From contig OU862917.1 of the NCBI GenBank assembly GCA_917880885.1, positions 53,614,727-53,678,726 on the forward strand: 64,000 nucleotides of DNA. The letters are read 5' to 3'. Origin of the DNA: Limnephilus marmoratus. Taxonomy: Eukaryota; Arthropoda; Insecta; Trichoptera; Limnephilidae. Numbering within the stretch: the first letter of the stretch is position 1; each line of letters opens with the position of its first letter. Below are positions 59,489-64,000 of this stretch, in pieces. The notes under the pieces are model-generated. The model ran no database searches, was not told where the DNA came from, and worked only from the letters and a program-made list of their open reading frames with translations. The translations under genes were made by a program, and so were the position numbers.

Positions 59489-59739
59489 CGATGCGGGGTG
59501 GCGCTCCTCCTATGCTGGCCAGAGCGTAGTGTCGAAACTTCGCGCCTCAAAGTAGCGAGCTCTTGTTGGAGAGGCTGCATCAACCACTCCATCCGTGTTA
59601 GTAGTGGCTGATTGATGGGTTTACCCATTTCCTCGGATGTACCGCTCGTGAGGGACATGATGATGATGATTGGTGCGCGAAATTTATCACCGAAGAGTTT
59701 ATTTCGTGCGCGACGTGCTCGCGGTAGACGTACTTGCAC
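59347..59739 (-). CDS. gag: Truncated Gag lacking a capsid domain
   Basis: Only about 130 codons, beginning 70 bp after the 5' LTR. Visible: a short coiled-coil-like segment ([19 protein letters not shown]), an arginine/serine-rich stretch, and the single zinc-knuckle-like [14 protein letters not shown]...PC typical of arthropod gypsy Gag. The matrix/capsid region that normally precedes this (a few hundred residues) has no space in the element. With intact pol and identical LTRs, this suggests capsid is supplied in trans or that the deletion occurred at or after insertion. Confidence 0.8.
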   Translation of the reverse strand: MQVRLPRARRARNKLFGDKFRAPIIIIMSLTSGTSEEMGKPINQPLLTRMEWLMQPLQQELATLRREVSTLRSGQHRRSATPHRWSNRSCSRSRGRQPEGTCWYHWKYGTKASKCTKPCNFQQENARGPN

Positions 59740-60099
59740 GCGTCGTGTTCACTGTCGGATTCACAAATGTAAACTTCGTGGTCACTAATGTGAACGTCGG
59801 TGTCACCAATGTAGCAATTGAACGTGCTACGTAAACACAGTTAAAAGAAAACTCTAGAATCATCGGTTGATAGTTTTTTATGTGCCATTCAAATTTTCAC
59901 AATGTTATCAACATATGGAGTGTGACAGTTAAAAAAATAATAATCAGTACAATTTGTTTCAGCTTGCTGTTCAAAAGAATTGGAATTTGAATTGCTTGAA
60001 TTTGAATTCTTAAGTAAGTACTTCTCACAGCGCAGGTAGCTACAATATAAATAAAATAGAAGGGGCCCTTTATAAAACAAAATAATCCCTACATGATGT

Positions 60100-61070
60100 C
60101 ATAGTCATGACCGGATTAAACATGTCGGGGCCCCTAGGCAATGCACGTCTCGAGGCCCCTTTATCATAGGGCCCCTAGCTGATACGTGGCCCTTAGGCAG
60201 TGGCCTACACTGTCTTGTGGACAATACGGCCCTGCCAGGGCTGGCTTAAACATGTCGGGGCCCTTAGGCAATGCACGCCTGGGGGGCCCTTTACCCTCGG
60301 GGGCTCCTGGGCAGTTTCCTACACTTCTTATGGATAATACGACCCTGGCTATAGTGGCTGGATTTTCGAAGGCAGTGGCCTACACTGCTTATCGATAATA
60401 CGGCCCTGCCAGGGCCAGCTTAAACATGTTGGGGCCCCTAGGCAATGCATGTCTCGGGGCCCCTTTACCCTACGGACCCCTACCCGATGCAGGGCCCCTA
60501 GGCAGTGGCCTACATTGCCTTGTGGACAATAGGGCCCTGCCAAGGCCAGCTTAAACATATCGAGGCCCCTAAGCAATGCACGTCTAGGGCCTATTTTTAC
60601 CCTCAGGGCCCCTACCCAATGCGGGGCCCCTAGGCAGTTGCCTACACTTCTGATGGATAATACGGCCCTGGCGATAGTGACTAGATTTTCGAAGGCAGTC
60701 AGGCCTACACTAGGCAATGCACGTCTCGGGGCCCTTTTACCCTAGGGACCCCTCCCTGATGCAGGGCCCCTAAGCAGTGGCCCACACTGCCTTATGGACA
60801 CTAGGGCCCTGCCAGGGCCGGCTTAAAAATGCCGGAGCCTCTAGGCAATACACATATCGGTGCCCCTTTGCCATAGGGGCCCCTTGCTGGTACGTGGCTA
60901 ACTTATGGACAATACGGCCCTGCCAGGGCCGGCTTAAACGTACCTTTACCCTCGGGGCCCCTACCCAATGCGGGTCCCCTAGGCAGTTGCCTACAGTTGT
61001 CTTATGGATAATACGGCACTGACTATAGTGACTGGATTTTCTAACAGTTTAAGACTTGTTGCATTTTTTT
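60100..61070. repeat. Tandem GGCCCCTAGGCAATGC-type repeats inside the hAT-like element
   Basis: Irregular repeats of a unit of roughly 120-300 bp with recurring GGGGCCCCTAGGCAGTGGCC, CAATACGGCCCTGCCAGGGC and GGCTTAAACATG. Very GC-rich in an AT-rich neighbourhood. Open frames across it are by-products of composition. Probably an internal satellite of the hAT-like element. Confidence 0.8.
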
Positions 61071-61764
61071 ACTATCTTAGACCCTTTGCAAAAGGTTATT
61101 TTATCATTACAGATAATGTAGATAGTAATAAAATAGGCAAGTTATTAAAAAGATTTAGTGGCGGACTAACGGGGGGGGGGCTGAAGCGGTGGCCTCTGGT
61201 CCTGGCGGACCAGCGTATTTTATGAAAATTTTCAGCGTTCATAAAAAAATATACGGGGTCCCTTTATAAAAAAATCCCTATGTGGTGCCGTAGTAACAAG
61301 ATTTTCTAACAGTTTAAGACTTGGTGCATACAAATCGGATGTATAGTTTTTTAATATGTTGTCTACCAGGTCGAAAAACGTAGTTTTGTGAAAAACATCT
61401 TCCAAGTTTTGCTAAAGGATAATTCAACATACAAACTGATTAAAAAGGTGTCATATAAAAAATGATGTATCTACGTCAATTTTACGAATTTCCTTAAAAC
61501 GTTAGATGATAGTATTGTTAACAAAAGCATATTTTGGAAAATTAAATTTTAAAAAAAATGTCATTTTTTTAAGTGCTCTGGTGCCTTGTTTAAGATTTGA
61601 TCAAGGGAACACGGAGACGCTTGAAGGCCCTTTAGGACCAGAGACCCGTGTGAACTGAATAAAAATCTTATAAAATTACATCAACTTTTTCAACTAGGGG
61701 GGGGGCCTCATTCAGCTTTGCCGCCCCGGGCCTCTGACGGGCTTAGTCCGCCACTGCTGCTAAT

Positions 61765-62340
61765 TCACAATGTGAAGCAAGAGTTTTTGTGGCAAAGCTT
61801 TCCAATTAAGCCCGGTATCGTCTGCATTATAGATGTTTTCGAGAGCGTAATTTTCTTTCAGTATATCCCTTAGTTTGATTTTGAATGAATCAGCTGCTGA
61901 TGAATCAGCAGATAGTTTTTCGCCTTGTATTTGAAGCTCACAATGTCATGTCATGACTTAAATCGTTTTAACCAGCCAGTGCTAACTTGAAAATTTGACG
62001 GCTCTCCAAGTTTTTCGTTAAATTGAACTGCTTTTTCATACAGAATTGGACCAGAAATAGGTTCTCCCTGGGATCTTTTTTGAATAAACCACTTATATAC
62101 AGCATCATCTAAATCCATGTTTGAGGCAAGTTTGAAAGGATCAAGCTGGAATAATACTAAGTTACTTATGCTCGTCTTTTGTTTTTTTATATCCGTAATG
62201 GTTGACTTACCAACTTGTTATTCATTGGATAACTTGGTTGCAGATTCGCCTTCTTCTAACCATTTAAATCTCGTATTTATCTTTCATAGAAAGGACAACA
62301 AGTTTACGTTTATACGTTTTAAATCGAGAGTTTACTTACA
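61765..62340 (-). pseudogene. Tigger/jerky-like transposase N-terminal half
   Basis: Minus-strand reading shows a CENP-B-type DNA-binding region and the start of the DDE domain: DAVYKWFIQKRSQGEPISGP, EKLGEPSNFQVSTGWLKRF, then YNADDTGLNWKALP. At least three stops or frameshifts. The C-terminus (KKVCDLAARKRVGLLRQMN) lies beyond the nested insertion at about 55295-55430. Confidence 0.8.
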
Positions 62341-62511
62341 CGCGGCAAAATTTAGTTTATCGACTAGCGGCGGCAAGGCCCATACAGTGATAACAAGCCC
62401 TGTAGCGTGGGAGGCGGGAGGGGGTAGGCACGCGTGGCAAGGGCGGGCGTAGTAATTCGGATAAGCGGTCGTTCGATTGATCGACGTTTGGATAATCGAG
62501 GCTCCACTGTA

Positions 62512-63240
62512 TTTTAATTCCTTATTCTTCCTCCTCTTAAGACGGCAAAGGCGCTAGTGTCGTTAATTTTAACACAGATGGCGCTAATGGGCTCGTTTCG
62601 TCTGAATTCTAATCTTCGATGAAGTGATAATTTTACAATTAATTGTTCATTTAAATTCCTTAATCTAATTTTACAATTATATTCGCATATATAGATTCAT
62701 TATAATACGTAATTACATTAATTTTTGACAAATCTTTCGTCTACGTAAATTATACCAAATTATTCACAGCTTTGAAACATTCCCTTGGTCTGTCTTGTAG
62801 CACAAAAAGAAGGCTTTATTTTTTTTTTCTGGCTTCAGTGATTGTCGGGGTTGGGTTTTATTAGTTTCACAATGTAGTGTCGCCTTTGTTTAGTTCCGAC
62901 TAGTTGCCCAAACTTTCTAAATTTTATTATGGTTCACTCTCTGCATTCATGATTTTAAGCTCATTGTCTCTCTGAATTAGCTGTTCGTAAATCGTAACTT
63001 TCTAAAAATTTTATTACTATATCCAGCGTACTGTCCTTGTCTATATCTTCCTGCCATTTTCTTGTGCTAGCGAATTTAGCGGGAAAACGTTGCACATGTT
63101 TGTTTAGTTCTGAGAATTCTTGCCATTAAAAATGCCTAAGTGTATATCATGTGTACCTAACTGAATATATTTGTGTTGTATATCGATTTTTCGAATTTTA
63201 TTAAAACGGATGTGATAATAAAAAAAAAAATGAAAGTTCT
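62512..63240. other. No recognisable feature
   Basis: AT-rich sequence right of the Tigger terminus; no credible exon, transposon end or structured RNA seen. Confidence 0.5.
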
Positions 63241-63244
63241 ATTT

Positions 63245-63605
63245 ATATTACATTGATAACTATTTGGCTGATTGATTATTTGTATGTAACATTGAAATTC
63301 TGAACATAGTTTCTGAATTTTGTTTCACTGACTTTTGTTTTTAACATTATCTCCTCACATGAGGTCGTACAGTCTCCATCAGCGATGTCATCTTTGGAGA
63401 TGCTGTGGAAAGTGTGTTTAGTTCGATTTGTATTACATTGATAACTGTATGGTTGATTGAAAAAAAAATTGTGTTTATACATAACATTGAAATTCTGAAC
63501 TTAGTTTCTGAATTTTGTTTTAAACACTATCTCCTCACTTGAGGTCCTACAGTCTCTATCAGCGATGTCATCTTTGGAGATGCTGTGGAGTGTGTGGTTC
63601 TATTT
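63245..63605. repeat. About 180-bp tandem duplication with LINE-3'-like segment
   Basis: Two head-to-tail units share ATTACATTGATAACTGTATG, AACATTGAAATTCTGAAC and CGATGTCATCTTTGGAGATG. The last motif also occurs in the minus-strand LINE 3' ends (11560, 11940), so the unit includes a piece of that LINE. A third partial unit starts near 63606. Confidence 0.8.
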
Positions 63606-63669
63606 GTATTACATTGATAACTGTATAGTTGATTGAAAAATAAAAAAAAATAAAAAAATTGTATATACG

Positions 63670-64000
63670 TTATGCATCAATGGATGTGTTCTTTTCACTT
63701 TGTGGCCAATGTTAATTTTATAATGTATCAATGGATGTGTTCTTTCCACTTTGTGTCCAATGTTAATTTTATAATGTATCAATGGATGTGTTCTTTTCAC
63801 TTTGTGGCCAATGTTAATTTTATAATGTATCAATGGATGTGTTCTTTTCACTTTGTGGCCAATCTTAATTTTATAATGTATCAATGGATGTGTTCTTTTC
63901 ACTTTGTGGCCAATGTTAATTTTATAATGCATCAATGGATGTGTTCTTTTCACTTTGTGGCCAATGTTAATTTTAAAATGCATCAATGGATGTGTTCTTT
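63670..64000. repeat. 51-bp minisatellite running off the window
   Basis: The unit CAATGGATGTGTTCTTTTCA... recurs every 51 bp from 63678 (63678, 63729, 63780 and so on), at least six copies, and is truncated by the window end. Because 51 is a multiple of three, the minus strand is open through the array with a 17-residue repeat (HYKINIGHKVKRTHPLI). No evidence that it is translated. Confidence 0.92.

Larger units (their letters stand above)
55948..60044 (-). mobile_element. Ty3/gypsy LTR retrotransposon with identical LTRs (inner layer)
   Basis: LTRs of 235 bp at 55948-56182 and 59810-60044, each TGTAGC...GCTACA, appear identical base for base. A 4-bp duplication ATAT lies at 55944-55947 and 60045-60048. 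The minus-strand polypurine tract (GGGGAGGGAGTAC) abuts the 3' LTR. The primer-binding region after the 5' LTR starts TTGGTGACACCG. Internal order is gag remnant, then pol; no env. Identical LTRs mean a very recent insertion. Confidence 0.95.
55438..61756. mobile_element. Long-TIR hAT-like element (middle layer)
   Basis: Ends CAGTGGCGGACTAAG / complement with 8-bp duplication CTGCTAAT (55430-55437, 61757-61764). Inverted similarity extends about 450 bp inward (GTTCCCTTGATCAAATCCTA at 55514, inverted near 61610; CATCCGATTTGCATGCACC near 55803, inverted near 61320). No transposase. A partial internal copy of the left end lies at 61149. It is interrupted by the LTR retrotransposon at 55948-60044. 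Confidence 0.85.
55159..62509 (-). mobile_element. Tigger/pogo element (outer layer of a three-level nest)
   Basis: The right end (minus 5' end) is CAGTGGAGCCTCGATTATCC followed by target TA at 62510-62511. The left end matches about 15 of 20 of these positions from 55159 (...GATTATCC). A transposase pseudogene runs on minus from about 62340 to 61765 and resumes at about 55430 to 55250, split by the hAT-like element. An old insertion, since the frame has stops and one end is eroded. Confidence 0.8.

Noticed and set aside
56393..59555. Many plus-strand open frames of 60-126 codons
   Set aside because: All are shadows of the intact pol frame on minus.
60186..61022. Open frames of 70-122 codons on both strands
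   Set aside because: They fall in the GC-rich tandem repeats of the hAT-like element and contain only repeat-derived residues.

Overview
The window is insect nuclear DNA, most probably from a moth or butterfly (inference). It shows AT-rich introns with GT-AG splice sites, tRNA-headed SINEs, jockey-like and RTE-like LINE tails, piggyBac/hAT/Harbinger/Tigger DNA elements, and (TTAGG)-type repeats. There is no bacterial-style gene packing. Only three host genes are convincing, and all are split by introns. The rest is layered transposable elements and minisatellites.

Gene 1 (minus strand, 27292 down to 4803) is a DCLRE1A/SNM1A-like DNA cross-link repair nuclease. Eleven exons join in phase into a 607-codon reading frame with an intact metallo-beta-lactamase/beta-CASP active site. 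Its 10-kb third-exon-upstream intron is a stack of LINE and DNA-transposon insertions.

Gene 2 (plus strand, 32642-42848) is the most interesting object. Ten exons join in phase into a 614-residue protein with the complete PRDM9 architecture: KRAB-like segment, SSXRD-like basic segment, zinc knuckle, PR/SET domain with all three expected tyrosines, and a last exon encoding eight almost identical C2H2 fingers. Differences between fingers concentrate at the DNA-contacting helix positions. PRDM9 is the protein that positions meiotic recombination hotspots in many vertebrates. Its last intron (7.7 kb) is filled by Harbinger, LINE, hAT and 5-bp-TSD elements, plus an antisense zinc-finger pseudogene.

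Gene 3 (plus strand, 46382-51818) encodes an 890-residue protein with two N-terminal zinc fingers, a tyrosine-recombinase-like core and a Myb-like tail. A 333-bp exon-plus-intron unit is tandemly triplicated in its 5' half.

Layout: 1-4.8 kb repeats and MITEs; 4.8-27.3 kb gene 1 with its TE-filled introns (18.6-26 kb is a nest of LINE, TIR elements carrying a reverse transcriptase, and MITEs); 27.3-32.6 kb a divergent intergenic region largely made of two hAT elements; 32.6-43.7 kb gene 2 and a downstream minisatellite; 43.7-46.1 kb unassigned sequence plus a SINE; 46.4-51.8 kb gene 3; 52-55 kb sparse; 55.2-62.5 kb a three-level nest (Ty3/gypsy LTR retrotransposon inside a long-TIR hAT-like element inside a Tigger/pogo element); 62.5-64 kb duplicated sequence and a 51-bp minisatellite running off the end. 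Exon joins are my own reading of splice sites and phases; no transcript evidence was available.
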